This document shows, one piece after another, positions 7,766 through 16,035 of a stretch of 49,491 nucleotides of DNA. Position 1 is the first letter of the stretch, and every line of letters begins with the position of its first letter. The stretch spans positions 1-49,491 of IMG/VR virus record IMGVR_UViG_3300028610_000946. One strand, given 5' to 3'. A program made the position numbers and the translations under genes. The notes below the pieces were generated by a model, which saw only the letters and a program-made list of their open reading frames with translations, made no database searches and had not been told where the DNA came from. This stretch comes from a virus.

Positions 7766-7903
7766 ATGAAACAATTTTTTAAAACATTATTATTGATAAT
7801 TTTCCTTGCAGCTACATTTTTTAAAATCGTAGATCAGGAAAAATATTATATCCTGGCCGGAATGACTGCATTGTGTTTCGGTATTGCACCGTTTAAAAAG
7901 TAG
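7766..7903 (+). CDS. Small membrane protein, holin candidate
   Basis: 45 aa, with good RBS (cggaggattatATG). Two hydrophobic stretches are visible (LLLIIFLAATFF and YILAGMTALCFGIA), separated by KIVDQEK, giving a hairpin of two short membrane segments. It lies between an XhlA-like gene and the overlapping spanin-like pair, the usual position of a holin. No family match is claimed. Confidence 0.6.
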   Translation: MKQFFKTLLLIIFLAATFFKIVDQEKYYILAGMTALCFGIAPFKK

Positions 7904-7909
7904 GGTATC

Positions 7910-8245
7910 ATGAATGAAAAAATTAAACTTATTTTTCTTGGCATCGGTGCTATTATTTCTGGTATCGTCGTATTCATTTTCGGACGATCTACCGGATCCG
8001 GAAAACATGACCGACAGCGAAATATTAGCGGAATTGATGAACAACTTAGAATCCAGGGAGATATTAGCAAACGAGAGAGAGTTGATATTGAACGAGAGAG
8101 AGAAGAACTTAGAGAAGAGAGAGCAAGGATTAGATCAGAAAGAGACCTCGATAAAAAATCGAGAGGACTTGCAAAACAAGAAAGACGAATCATCGACCGC
8201 GATAAACTTTTACTGGCAGAGCTTAAAAAACGACAAGAAGAATGA
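7910..8245 (+). CDS. Membrane-anchored coiled-coil protein (i-spanin-like)
   Basis: 111 aa. One N-terminal membrane segment (about 5-25, IKLIFLGIGAIISGIVVFIF) is followed by a long, highly charged coiled coil with repeated RER/EERARIRSERD patterns to the end. This is the topology of inner-membrane spanins. Its start ATGAATG also contains the start of the next gene, 4 bases downstream in another frame, and the two reading frames overlap for their whole shared length. An RBS-like aggg lies just upstream. The spanin role is inferred from topology and position. Confidence 0.65.
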   Translation: MNEKIKLIFLGIGAIISGIVVFIFGRSTGSGKHDRQRNISGIDEQLRIQGDISKRERVDIEREREELREERARIRSERDLDKKSRGLAKQERRIIDRDKLLLAELKKRQEE

Positions 8246-8348
8246 TTACTGGACCGGTTTTTTGCATGGATTCGCAACCGGCGGAGCAATTGGCTTTGTC
8301 GGCGGAGGATTTACAGGATTTAAAATAGCTATTACAATAAAACCATGA
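7914..8348 (+). CDS. Exported coiled-coil protein nested with the 7910 gene
   Basis: 144 aa in the +1 frame relative to the 7910 gene, whose entire coding region after its first codon it overlaps. The N-terminus is a signal peptide (MKKLNLFFLASVLLFLVSSY) with a likely cleavage after SFS. A coiled coil (about 35-85) follows, then a glycine-rich hydrophobic C-terminus (FATGGAIGFVGGGFTGFKIA), which could sit in the outer membrane. An inner/outer pair encoded in nested frames recalls Rz/Rz1. No lipobox is present, so this is not a classic Rz1 lipoprotein. Confidence 0.65.
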   Translation: MKKLNLFFLASVLLFLVSSYSFSDDLPDPENMTDSEILAELMNNLESREILANERELILNEREKNLEKREQGLDQKETSIKNREDLQNKKDESSTAINFYWQSLKNDKKNDYWTGFLHGFATGGAIGFVGGGFTGFKIAITIKP

Positions 8349-8402
8349 CGGTAACCGGCATTCCTGGGAGGGGATTTTTAGCCGATTACCGTCATGGTTT
8401 TT
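8340..8402. terminator. Long bidirectional terminator hairpin
   Basis: Two 19-base arms (8340-8358 and 8380-8398) pair with a single mismatch. T runs follow on the plus side and A residues precede on the other, so it should stop both the plus lysis transcript and the minus transcript of 8401-8514. The 21-base loop contains ctgggagggga, which is also the ribosome binding region of the protease gene at 8684. Confidence 0.85.
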
Positions 8403-8514
8403 ATCTTATTGAGTTTAAGATAGCTTTTTTCTTTCCGTCATGATCTCCAAATTTTCTAATTGATCTTTGGATTGCTTTTATTTTCTGTTCTTTGGTTTTA
8501 TTTTTCTTTGTCAT
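8401..8514 (-). CDS. Small basic protein of dispersed cassette B (unknown)
   Basis: 37 aa, lysine-rich (MTKKNKTKEQKIKAIQRSIR at the N-terminus), with a good RBS (aaaggagtcacaag) before the ATG. It is the only minus-strand gene in the left half and is driven by promoter copy B. The stop abuts the bidirectional terminator. It could bind nucleic acid because of its charge, but no family is recognised. Confidence 0.6.
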   Translation of the reverse strand: MTKKNKTKEQKIKAIQRSIRKFGDHDGKKKAILNSIR

Positions 8515-8547
8515 CTTGTGACTCCTTTTTTTATTTGATCTAATAAC

Positions 8548-8600
8548 AGTATACCACAGTGATATTATATGTCAAGGGTATATTAAGAAATAAATGTAAA
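8548..8600 (-). promoter_or_regulatory. Dispersed promoter unit, copy B
   Basis: On the minus strand: TTGACA (8575-8570), 16-base spacer, TATACT (8553-8548). A stretch of about 27 bases from upstream of the -35 box through its 3' flank is identical to copy A at 2767-2797, and the spacer and -10 region differ at only a few positions. Downstream it shares tagatcaaat and aaggagtca with copy C near 29700. Confidence 0.75.
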
Positions 8601-8621
8601 ATAGTGTAAAAAAGTTTTTTA

Positions 8622-8651
8622 TTGACAAGAAATAGTAAAACATAGTATTAT
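8622..8651 (+). promoter_or_regulatory. Promoter of the capsid/tail operon
   Basis: TTGACA (8622-8627), 18-base spacer, TATTAT (8646-8651), about 30 bases before the TTG start at 8684. It is back to back with the minus-strand copy B promoter. Confidence 0.6.
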
Positions 8652-8683
8652 TAGTTGTAAATAGTTCTCTGGGAGGGGAAATA

Positions 8684-10042
8684 TTGAGACCATTTTATTA
8701 TTTGCTTAGTGAAGAACAGGCAAAAAAGTACGCAGAAGTAAAAAGTGAAATAATTCTCGCACGTTCTAAGATGTCCGAAGTGGATGCAAAAGCCGCCAGG
8801 GAAGACATTATAAAAGAAATCAAAGTAAATGATTTTAATCCCGAAAAAACAGATAATCTTTACTCAGTTCAAAATCAAATAGCAATTATTCCCATTGCGG
8901 GAATGCTTGTCAATAAAGTTGACATCTGCGCCGGGTTTTTCGGCGAAACCGTAACAACTTATCGATTTATTCAAGAAGCAGTTGCGAAAGCAGAGAAAGA
9001 CCCACTGATTAAATCAATCCTTTTTGATGTCAATTCCGGCGGTGGTAATGTTTCCGGATGCGAACAAACTTTTCAATCAATACTAAGCGCAGTCAAACCA
9101 ACTACCGCAGCCGTTCACGATATGGCAGCAAGTGCGGCCTTCTGGCTTGCATCGGCAGCGGATGAAATAATCAGCGTATCAAAAACCGGGTTTTTCGGCT
9201 CAATCGGCGTAGTAGTTGAATATGTTAACCGAGATGATCAGGATAAAAAATCAGGAATCAAAAGAACGGTTATAACCAACACTACCAGCGATCAAAAATG
9301 GCCGGACGAAACAACAAAAGCCGGAAAAGAAGTAATAAGAGACGAATTAAACGCAATTTTCAAAGTATTCACACAATCAATCCTTGTAAAGCGCTCAAAT
9401 AAATTAACCCAAAAATCAATAGAGGATCTCAGCGGAAAAGTTTTAATTTCTGAGGATGCTATTAAATTTGGTCTTGCAGATATCCAATTAAACCAGGACC
9501 AGGTAATTAACCACATTGAATCAAAAATTAAAGGCAGTGAAGATGTAGACCATTTCGCAGCCGACAATAATACAGGATCGTATGATCTTGAAAATACTAC
9601 CCCGGAAGGGGATCACATGGAGGAAACCATGAGTACAAGTACAATGACAATGTCATTAAAGCAATTCTTGGATTCCAACCCCGATGCAAAAGCAGCCTAT
9701 AACGCCGCAATTCTAAGCGCAAAGGCCGAAGGGGTAGAGTCTGGAAAAGCTGAAGCACAAAAAAGAATTGATGCAACTGTAAATTATATCGGTAACGAAA
9801 ATTACAAAGGTATCGAACCTCTTGCAAAAAAAGTATTGAAAGGAGAATCTGATATTGCCGCACTTGACGGAGCAGTAACAGCCTTTGATATGCTCAAAGA
9901 AAAAGGCAAGTCAGCCGATGCAAAAAATGAAACCGACAAACCCGGTGAAACATTAGCAGAAAATCACAACCTGAACACCGACGGAATGATCAGCTCCGAA
10001 GCTGATATTCTGGCTTTACAGTCAAAGGACGGTGAAAAATGA
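8684..10042 (+). CDS. Prohead protease (S49/SppA type) with scaffold domain
   Basis: 452 aa, starting at TTG after a strong gggagggg site. Residues about 60-290 are an S49 serine-lysine protease, as in lambda gpC: SGGGNVSGC (118-126), nucleophile Ser150 in MAASAAFWLASAADEI, and a candidate base Lys193 in SGIKRTVI. Residues 312-452 are a helical scaffold domain. An internal in-frame start is likely, so one gene should yield both the protease and a separate scaffold, as lambda C/Nu3 does. It overlaps the decoration gene by 4 bases. Confidence 0.9.
   Translation: MRPFYYLLSEEQAKKYAEVKSEIILARSKMSEVDAKAAREDIIKEIKVNDFNPEKTDNLYSVQNQIAIIPIAGMLVNKVDICAGFFGETVTTYRFIQEAVAKAEKDPLIKSILFDVNSGGGNVSGCEQTFQSILSAVKPTTAAVHDMAASAAFWLASAADEIISVSKTGFFGSIGVVVEYVNRDDQDKKSGIKRTVITNTTSDQKWPDETTKAGKEVIRDELNAIFKVFTQSILVKRSNKLTQKSIEDLSGKVLISEDAIKFGLADIQLNQDQVINHIESKIKGSEDVDHFAADNNTGSYDLENTTPEGDHMEETMSTSTMTMSLKQFLDSNPDAKAAYNAAILSAKAEGVESGKAEAQKRIDATVNYIGNENYKGIEPLAKKVLKGESDIAALDGAVTAFDMLKEKGKSADAKNETDKPGETLAENHNLNTDGMISSEADILALQSKDGEK
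9629..10042 (+). CDS. Internal-start scaffolding protein (Nu3-like)
   Basis: 137 aa in the same frame as the protease, from ATG 9629 after GGAGG (9619-9623) with 5-base spacing; ATG 9617 also has a GGAAGGGG site. The product is acidic and helical (MSLKQFLDSNPDAKAAYNAA near its N-terminus) and would act as the internal capsid scaffold. Nested scaffolds of this kind are established for lambda. The internal start here is inferred from the ribosome binding sites. Confidence 0.65.
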   Translation: MSTSTMTMSLKQFLDSNPDAKAAYNAAILSAKAEGVESGKAEAQKRIDATVNYIGNENYKGIEPLAKKVLKGESDIAALDGAVTAFDMLKEKGKSADAKNETDKPGETLAENHNLNTDGMISSEADILALQSKDGEK

Positions 10043-10785
10043 CCGTACAAGTAGCAGAGAATCTAAATAACACCCCGTTTATTCTTTCGGGAGAGTCTTT
10101 TTCTAAAGATTCAGAAATCTTAAAACAGGATGCAGGAAGATCCGCAGTTTTCGCACCATTTACAGTACTCGGTAAACGAAAAAATACTGTAGCCACAACC
10201 GGGACACTAACCGCAGGCGGTGCAGCAGATGGAACATGTACAGCAATTGCAAAATTAGCAGATGCTAAGGGACTTATTACCGGCGACTACATTTTAACCT
10301 GTTTAACAGCAGTTGCACACGGCGGAGTATGGAAACTTGAAGATCCGTACGGTGCAATAATTGAAACCGGCTTTGCAATGACAGCAAGTACAGGAGCAGC
10401 AACAATTTTTAACATCGGCGGAATTACTTTCACACTTACCGACGGTGCAAACGATTTTGAAGTAGCTGACCTTTTTACAATCGTCGTAACCGTAGACGGT
10501 GACTTGATACCTCTTGACGGCGCAGACTTAAACGGCGGCGCAGAAGTATATGGTATCTATCTTGGATCAACAATCACAGCTGCAAAAATGGTAGCCGGTG
10601 ATGTAGCTGCATTACCCGTATTAGTTGGCGGTGCCTGTACCGTAGCATCAGGAAAAGTAGTACTTGAAAATAGCCTGGCATTAACATCAATTTTACCGTC
10701 AGGATTAACCGTAGAACAAGAGCTTAGGTCTCTTGGAATCTTTACAGAATCAACTGTTGATATAGACAGTTATGAAAACGCATAA
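10039..10785 (+). CDS. Head decoration protein, gpD-like with extra domain
   Basis: 248 aa, against about 110 for lambda gpD. The N-terminus (TPFILSGESFSKDSEILKQD) and the end (TVEQELRSLGIFTES) resemble the gpD family. Between them, residues about 55-150 form a threonine- and glycine-rich beta segment typical of inserted capsid-surface domains. Trimers would clamp the expanded capsid. The order protease, decoration protein, capsid protein is that of lambda. The gene starts at ATGA overlapping the protease stop. Confidence 0.8.
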   Translation: MTVQVAENLNNTPFILSGESFSKDSEILKQDAGRSAVFAPFTVLGKRKNTVATTGTLTAGGAADGTCTAIAKLADAKGLITGDYILTCLTAVAHGGVWKLEDPYGAIIETGFAMTASTGAATIFNIGGITFTLTDGANDFEVADLFTIVVTVDGDLIPLDGADLNGGAEVYGIYLGSTITAAKMVAGDVAALPVLVGGACTVASGKVVLENSLALTSILPSGLTVEQELRSLGIFTESTVDIDSYENA

Positions 10786-10799
10786 GGAGGGCTGAAAAT

Positions 10800-11999
10800 A
10801 TGACACCAAATACAGTAGATTTATTTAGCCGTTTTATGGCTCGTGAGTTTGATGAAAGCGAAGTGATTGCGGTCCCGACTGCCGGACAAACTTTTTTCGG
10901 ACGCGCAGGAAGCCAGACAATATTCAGCCCGGATTCGAATGACGTAGATATCGACATTATCCGTGGTAATGAAAAAATAGCAGCACTGATACCGCGCGGC
11001 ATGGTTTCGCGGTCACTCGGTAGTAATCAGAAAAACTTACAGGCCGGAAAGTATACAACTTTTAGCAGAAAATATCCGCTCTCAGAAGAAGAAGGCGATA
11101 TAAACGCTAATCAGATTTTAAACCGACAAGCCGGTGAAAGTCCGTACGACAGAGATGTCAGAATGGCTCGCATGAGAAAATTAGGATCAAGAATCCATAT
11201 GGAATCTATCCGCCGAACCGTGAGAATGTTTGAAGTTCTCGCTTGGCAGTCAGTTTTAACCGGTACGCAGGATGCAATAATCGGCACTTCTGATACTGAT
11301 TTACAATATGATTTCCGTCGTAATACAAACCTGACAGTAACCCCTTCCAATGAATGGGACTCCGGCAGTCAAACAATTATGGCAGATATTGACGGCATTT
11401 GTGATGCAATCCGTATTTACGGTCATACTCAACCCGATATGATGGTACTCGGCGGCGAAGCAATGCAGGCATTTATTGATGATTCAGATATACAAGACCT
11501 TGCAGACAATAGACGATTTGAACTTATTGAAGTTGGAATGGGAACTCCAGTACCAGCTAAGTTTATGCCATTTGTCAACGCCGGATTAAATCCACGTGGA
11601 CGACTTAGAACAGCAAAAGGTTACGAACTATGGCTTTTTACATATGTCGATGGTTATACAAACTCTTCCGACACATTTGTAAATTACATGACATTAACCG
11701 ACGTTTTAATATGTGCAAGCACTGCAAGAGCTGATAGATATTTCGGACCTCCTGAAATGTTACCAATGATCCCACAACGCCGACAATTATATTCTGAACT
11801 TTTTGGGATTAACCCGGATGCACCTCCAATGCCCCCTAAACTTATAGGCGGTTCAAATGTTGTAAATCCCGGAATGTTCCACTGTGATGCATATGTAGCG
11901 AATGACTGGAAAAAAGTTACAATCAGAACTCAATCAGCTCCAATTTTTCCGACAACTCAGACCGACGCTTTCGGACTGTTGGAAGATGTAGTAAGTTAA
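10800..11999 (+). CDS. Major capsid protein, lambda gpE family
   Basis: 399 aa, with a very strong RBS (aaggagggctgaaaatATG). Family features include LIPRGMVSRS near residue 65, MESIRRTVRMFEVLAWQSVL (about 134-153), the N-terminal capsid arm, and a C-terminal GLLEDVVS. The fold should be HK97-like. It is the main shell component and probably the most expressed gene, consistent with its RBS. Two small genes follow in the lambda FI/FII region. Confidence 0.92.
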   Translation: MTPNTVDLFSRFMAREFDESEVIAVPTAGQTFFGRAGSQTIFSPDSNDVDIDIIRGNEKIAALIPRGMVSRSLGSNQKNLQAGKYTTFSRKYPLSEEEGDINANQILNRQAGESPYDRDVRMARMRKLGSRIHMESIRRTVRMFEVLAWQSVLTGTQDAIIGTSDTDLQYDFRRNTNLTVTPSNEWDSGSQTIMADIDGICDAIRIYGHTQPDMMVLGGEAMQAFIDDSDIQDLADNRRFELIEVGMGTPVPAKFMPFVNAGLNPRGRLRTAKGYELWLFTYVDGYTNSSDTFVNYMTLTDVLICASTARADRYFGPPEMLPMIPQRRQLYSELFGINPDAPPMPPKLIGGSNVVNPGMFHCDAYVANDWKKVTIRTQSAPIFPTTQTDAFGLLEDVVS

Positions 12000-12045
12000 T
12001 AATGTGGGGCTTAGGCTCCACAATTAAACAAAAAAGGAGACTTAA

Positions 12046-12273
12046 ATGTTAATATGGACAGGCCGAGGCGTAGCAATCAAACGCGTCAAAGGTGAAGATA
12101 AGAAAGTAAAGCAAGAAATCACTATAGGAAACGACGAAGAAGTCCCTAAAGATTTTTTCACACCGGAACGCTTAAAACGAATGATTGAAAAAGGCAAAGT
12201 TACCGAAGTTGGAGTTAAAAAACCAGCGCCGAGAAAACCGGCTACAAAGAAACCAATTGAGGAAGTTAAATAA
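12046..12273 (+). CDS. Small basic head protein (unknown)
   Basis: 75 aa, strongly basic with a repetitive C-terminal tail KKPAPRKPATKKPIEEVK. The N-terminal half (MLIWTGRGVAIKRVKGEDKK) is probably a small beta domain. RBS aaaaggagacttaaATG. Position after the capsid gene suggests a head-assembly or packaging accessory role like lambda FI, but there is no sequence support. It shares one base with the next start (TAATG). Confidence 0.65.
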   Translation: MLIWTGRGVAIKRVKGEDKKVKQEITIGNDEEVPKDFFTPERLKRMIEKGKVTEVGVKKPAPRKPATKKPIEEVK

Positions 12274-12491
12274 TGACCGATTCAACCGACAAAACAGTAT
12301 GGATAGGCAACAGAGAATATCCGAAGGGCAAATCAATGCCCTCCGGATTCGATGAAAAAATATCCAAAGAAAAAGAAGAGCGGATCAAGAATGCAAAACC
12401 GGAAGAAGTGGAAAAACGGAAAAAGCAACTTGAAGCAAGAAAACCAAAAAAAGCAGTCAAACCCGCAACGGTTCAGACTGATAAAAAATAG
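12273..12491 (+). CDS. Small charged protein (unknown)
   Basis: 72 aa, translationally coupled to the previous gene by TAATG. The N-terminus WIGNREYPKGKSMPSGFD may be a short beta motif; the rest is a lysine/glutamate helix. Function is not recognised. It is a second small charged protein between capsid and head-completion genes. Confidence 0.6.
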   Translation: MTDSTDKTVWIGNREYPKGKSMPSGFDEKISKEKEERIKNAKPEEVEKRKKQLEARKPKKAVKPATVQTDKK

Positions 12492-12498
12492 GTAATCA

Positions 12499-12909
12499 AT
12501 GGGAAACTTAAGAAACCTTGCGGCAGCCGATGCACGGGAATTAAACATAAAAGATTATGGTATGCTTATAAGACTAACATCGCCAGACGGAATAAAATAT
12601 GATACAGATAATGTCACAGGCGAAGCGTTAAGAACAGTATCAACCCTGTCCGACTTCCGCAAGTTTGACCCAATCGCCGGAGAAGATATAACAGTAACAG
12701 AGCCGATTGTCACAATGGCAAGGGCTTCTCTTGCACGTATACCTTTAGCCGATGAAAATTGGCTTCTTGAGTTTTCCCTTGATCCTGATTCCGACGTAAT
12801 ACCGGAAGATGGAGAAGAATTTGTATTATCAAACGTTCGCGCACCCGAGGGCGGAAGGTCACTTGGATTGATCAGATTTTATCCAACTAAGGCGATACAA
12901 TCGGCATGA
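12499..12909 (+). CDS. Head completion/adaptor protein (putative)
   Basis: 136 aa, RBS aataggtaatcaATG. A compact alpha/beta sequence with LIRLTSPDGIKYD near residue 25 and a conserved-looking end (GRSLGLIRFYPTKAI). It lies after the capsid genes and before the tail terminator, where lambda FII or Mu-type neck proteins are encoded. The assignment is by position and size. It overlaps the next gene by 4 bases (ATGATGA). Confidence 0.55.
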   Translation: MGNLRNLAAADARELNIKDYGMLIRLTSPDGIKYDTDNVTGEALRTVSTLSDFRKFDPIAGEDITVTEPIVTMARASLARIPLADENWLLEFSLDPDSDVIPEDGEEFVLSNVRAPEGGRSLGLIRFYPTKAIQSA

Positions 12910-13538
12910 TGACATTTAGAACGGTCAAAACAGCATTAAAAACAATACTTGAAGATAATGCCGGAACTAATTACCAGGTTGTCGGAGGTCAAAGACAATC
13001 AAAAGCGGCGGTAAATATAGTTGATTTACCATTAGTTCAACTTTTTTATGAGTCCGGATCCTTCCCGAAATCAGGCGGAAGCATGCAGACTGATAAAAAA
13101 CATGATGCAAGTTTCAGGGCAGAAATTACAGTAGCAAAAAACAGCGAAGTTGATTTATCAGTTTTAACAAATCCAGCGTCAACCGCGCCACAAATAGCCG
13201 CCGCACTGGCAGCAATGCCGGACTTATCAGATGAATGTGACGATGCATGGGACAAAGCATTTGACGATGTATATCAGGTTTTAATGGATGCCCGAAATCA
13301 TGACCTTGATTTACCTAATTTTGCAGCCCGTGATATGTGGATTGACCAAGTACAAAAAGGTCAACCATTACCAAAAGGGCAAAGCTTAGTTTTACCCGGT
13401 AGTATAATTATAAGTATTACCATGACAGAGACTGTTTCAGGTCTGACCGGTACACTCGGAACGACTTTTGACATAACAACAAATATTAAAGACGACCAGC
13501 CGGATCAAGCCGGTTCGGAAGGGACATTAGGAGGATAA
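12906..13538 (+). CDS. Tail terminator/completion-like protein
   Basis: 210 aa. The N-terminal helix TFRTVKTALKTILEDNAG and the beta strand DLPLVQLFYESGSF resemble tail-terminator proteins that cap contractile tails. The C-terminus is glycine- and aspartate-rich. It lies immediately before the sheath gene, the usual place for a Mu gp37-like or P2 gpR/S-like protein. The identification is moderate, from order and fold-like features. Confidence 0.55.
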   Translation: MMTFRTVKTALKTILEDNAGTNYQVVGGQRQSKAAVNIVDLPLVQLFYESGSFPKSGGSMQTDKKHDASFRAEITVAKNSEVDLSVLTNPASTAPQIAAALAAMPDLSDECDDAWDKAFDDVYQVLMDARNHDLDLPNFAARDMWIDQVQKGQPLPKGQSLVLPGSIIISITMTETVSGLTGTLGTTFDITTNIKDDQPDQAGSEGTLGG

Positions 13539-13539
13539 G

Positions 13540-15111
13540 ATGTCTACAATTACATCCAGTTCCCTGGCAGTCGCGAATGCAGCAGGAGTAAAAAATGTTC
13601 AGTTAGTACCTGCTGCCGAGAATGTCCAGAGAAAATTATTGATTATCGGAACCGGCGACCCGACTACAGAGGCCGCAAACACACTTGATTCGCCGTTATT
13701 GGCATTAAGTGCAGAGGATATCGGCAGTAAAACCGGCTTCGGTTGGATGCTACACCGATTAGCAGTAAAAGTTTTTTCTGTTTTTACCGGGGAAGTCTGG
13801 TACATCCAACAGGCAGAACCAGCAGGCGCACAAGCAGCCGGAGAAATCGACTTTGCAACATCAACCGGAGTATTAGCCGGAACTCTTGCACTTTATATAG
13901 GTGCAATATCTGTACCTATAACAGTAACCGCAGGAATGGACGTAGAAGGCCTTGCAGACGCAGTAGTCGCAGCAATCGCCGCCGATACAAGCCTTCCAGT
14001 AACAGCAACAAAAACAGCGGTCACTTTTGAGGTTGTAATTACTTCAAAATCAGAGGGACCATGGGGAAATAACATTTCCATCGCTCTTAATATTCAGTCC
14101 GGAGATGTAACACCTACCGGAATAGTATCAGCAATCACAGCAATGACAGCCGGATCAGGATTACCCGATGTCCAGGACGCACTCGATTCTCTCGGAACTG
14201 CCGAAGGTGCAAATGAAGCTTTTTTCACAAAAATCATAGCATCCGGATATACCGGAGCAGCAAGCCCGGTAGATACAACAACACTTGACGCAATTGCAAA
14301 TTACATCGGTCAAGGAAATGATTTCAACGGCCTATGGGATAAACTGGTACACAAACCTTTTACCTCAGTTTTCGGAGATGTCGCAGTACAAGCAGCCGGA
14401 CTTACAGCAATTGCAGCAATCGGAGACGCAAGAAAACAGGACCGCGGAAACGGTATTATATCAGTCCCCGGCTCAAAATCTCACCCGGCAGAAATCGCCG
14501 CACTATGGGCAGCCGAAAATGAAGGCGTTTCGGCTCTAAATCCAGCCGTGGATTTTAACGACAGACCATTACTTGGAATTGACCCCGGCGTAAAATCAGA
14601 CCGGTGGAATAATTCAGATGCAAATAGAAACCTTGCAGCAAAAGCCGGAATTAGTCCGACAATCATAAAATCGGGAATTGTATACATTCAAAACTCAATC
14701 ACAATGTATCACCCCGATAATGTAGGTCAAAACAATAACGGTTACCGTGATATGGTAAACATCGCAAAATTGCAGAATATCAATCACAATATCCCGCTTA
14801 ACTTTTCCGGTGAAAAATGGCAGGGTAAAACGATTGTATCAGATGTTACAAAAGTGGGAGATATCACAGCAAAAGCAGACGCAAGAGATTTAAACGCTGT
14901 TCGTGATGATTTCGTAGCCTTGGCATTAGCCTTTGAATCAAAAGCATGGATTGCAGAAGCACAAACGCTTATTGACTCTCTTGCTTCAGGATTAGCAATT
15001 AGATCAGGCGGTGACGGATTTGACGCAGTAATTCAGTTTATCTTAAGCGGAAATGTCCGCATATTTAATGTGACAAGTGAGTTTGATATCTCATTTGCAA
15101 GTATAAGTTAA
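13540..15111 (+). CDS. Tail sheath protein (Mu gpL-like)
   Basis: 523 aa with RBS taggaggataagATG. Typical sheath blocks are visible: an N-terminal SSLAVANAAGVKNVQLVP arm, the conserved central region NGIISVPGSKSHPAEIAALW, LLGIDPGVKSDRW, and a C-terminal VIQFILSGNVRIFNVTSEFD strand. Its presence shows the tail contracts. It forms a pair with the tube gene 12 bases downstream. Confidence 0.92.
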   Translation: MSTITSSSLAVANAAGVKNVQLVPAAENVQRKLLIIGTGDPTTEAANTLDSPLLALSAEDIGSKTGFGWMLHRLAVKVFSVFTGEVWYIQQAEPAGAQAAGEIDFATSTGVLAGTLALYIGAISVPITVTAGMDVEGLADAVVAAIAADTSLPVTATKTAVTFEVVITSKSEGPWGNNISIALNIQSGDVTPTGIVSAITAMTAGSGLPDVQDALDSLGTAEGANEAFFTKIIASGYTGAASPVDTTTLDAIANYIGQGNDFNGLWDKLVHKPFTSVFGDVAVQAAGLTAIAAIGDARKQDRGNGIISVPGSKSHPAEIAALWAAENEGVSALNPAVDFNDRPLLGIDPGVKSDRWNNSDANRNLAAKAGISPTIIKSGIVYIQNSITMYHPDNVGQNNNGYRDMVNIAKLQNINHNIPLNFSGEKWQGKTIVSDVTKVGDITAKADARDLNAVRDDFVALALAFESKAWIAEAQTLIDSLASGLAIRSGGDGFDAVIQFILSGNVRIFNVTSEFDISFASIS

Positions 15112-15123
15112 GGAGGTAATGAT

Positions 15124-15495
15124 ATGGGATCAGGAAGTATTTTAAGTGTAAGCATAGGATTAGTACCCTATGATGTTGCCGCCGATGCAGATATAACCAA
15201 AACACCAGAAGTGTTAAATGAAGCTGTCAGGCATTCCGGCGGATCAAGTAAAAAAGTCACAAAATTAACCGGAGAATTAACCGGCGTAACATTGATAGTA
15301 AGCACAACTTTATTAAAAACTCTCGAAGCATCAGCAAAAAGCCCCATCAATATACCGATGTCAATTCTTTATGCTGACGGTTCGTCGTTTTCTTCTCCAG
15401 GATGGATCAATCTTGCAGAACATACCAGTATGGAAAACAGGGTTGACGTGTCAATGTTTCCAGCATCCGGAATATGGATACAATTCGGAATATAA
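15124..15495 (+). CDS. Tail tube protein
   Basis: 123 aa with a strong aaggaggtaatgatATG start. It is a small beta-rich protein, of the right size for the Mu gpM-type tube, directly after the sheath. It contains VTKLTGELTGVTLIVST and ends MFPASGIWIQFGI. It would polymerise around the tape measure. Two hairpins follow and probably cut down transcription into the next genes. Confidence 0.8.
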   Translation: MGSGSILSVSIGLVPYDVAADADITKTPEVLNEAVRHSGGSSKKVTKLTGELTGVTLIVSTTLLKTLEASAKSPINIPMSILYADGSSFSSPGWINLAEHTSMENRVDVSMFPASGIWIQFGI

Positions 15496-15552
15496 TACCG
15501 CAATGCGGTATCTCGGTAGAGATTAAGCCCGGTGTATGCCGGGCATATTTTT
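15496..15552 (+). terminator. Hairpin pair after the tail tube gene
   Basis: TACCGC-AAT-GCGGTA (15496-15510) is followed by GCCCGG-tgtatg-CCGGGC (15527-15544) and a T-rich tract. The second is terminator-like. It probably attenuates transcription, because the rest of the tail operon has no clear promoter of its own and must be read through. Confidence 0.7.
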
Positions 15553-15582
15553 AAACCTTTTATTTTTTGGGAGACTGATAAA

Positions 15583-16035
15583 ATGGCCAAACGCAAACTA
15601 ACAAACAGATTCACTTTTGAAAACGAAAAAAAATTTAAAATCTCAGACGAAGTTGCATATAAACAGATAAAACAATTATGCAAGAAATATGACATAGAAG
15701 CCAAGGATATCGAAGGCGAAGATAACGGAACAATCAGCGGATTACTTGAGGCATTAGTAGAATATGTACGCCTCGGATATCTGGAAATTAAAGAAAATTG
15801 CGAAATCACTCAACACCTTGTAGATACACCAGGAGAATATAAAGCACTCGATTACGGAATAATCGGAGGAAAAGCCAGACGCGCCACAGATGGTTTTGAC
15901 GAAAATGAAAAGCGCGGGAAAGTATACGCTCTTCTTGATTCAATTTGTAAACAAGGTAAGGGCTTGATAGAAAATCTAACCGGAGTAGATAACAAAGTCG
16001 CGGAGATGTTGGGTATGGTTTTTTTGCTAACATAG
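15583..16035 (+). CDS. Tail assembly chaperone, zero-frame product
   Basis: 150 aa. The start at 15583 follows tgggagactgataaa; the frame is open further upstream but through the terminator. Mostly helical and charged, as in Mu gp41-type chaperones. The stop TAG lies just after a slippery T-run, and the adjoining frame continues for 57 codons. It sits between tube and tape measure, as in nearly all long-tailed phages. Confidence 0.8.
   Translation: MAKRKLTNRFTFENEKKFKISDEVAYKQIKQLCKKYDIEAKDIEGEDNGTISGLLEALVEYVRLGYLEIKENCEITQHLVDTPGEYKALDYGIIGGKARRATDGFDENEKRGKVYALLDSICKQGKGLIENLTGVDNKVAEMLGMVFLLT

Noticed and set aside
13743-14030. Arginine/serine-rich frame inside the sheath gene
   Set aside because: Out-of-frame shadow of a GC-rich part of the sheath gene; low complexity and no start signal.
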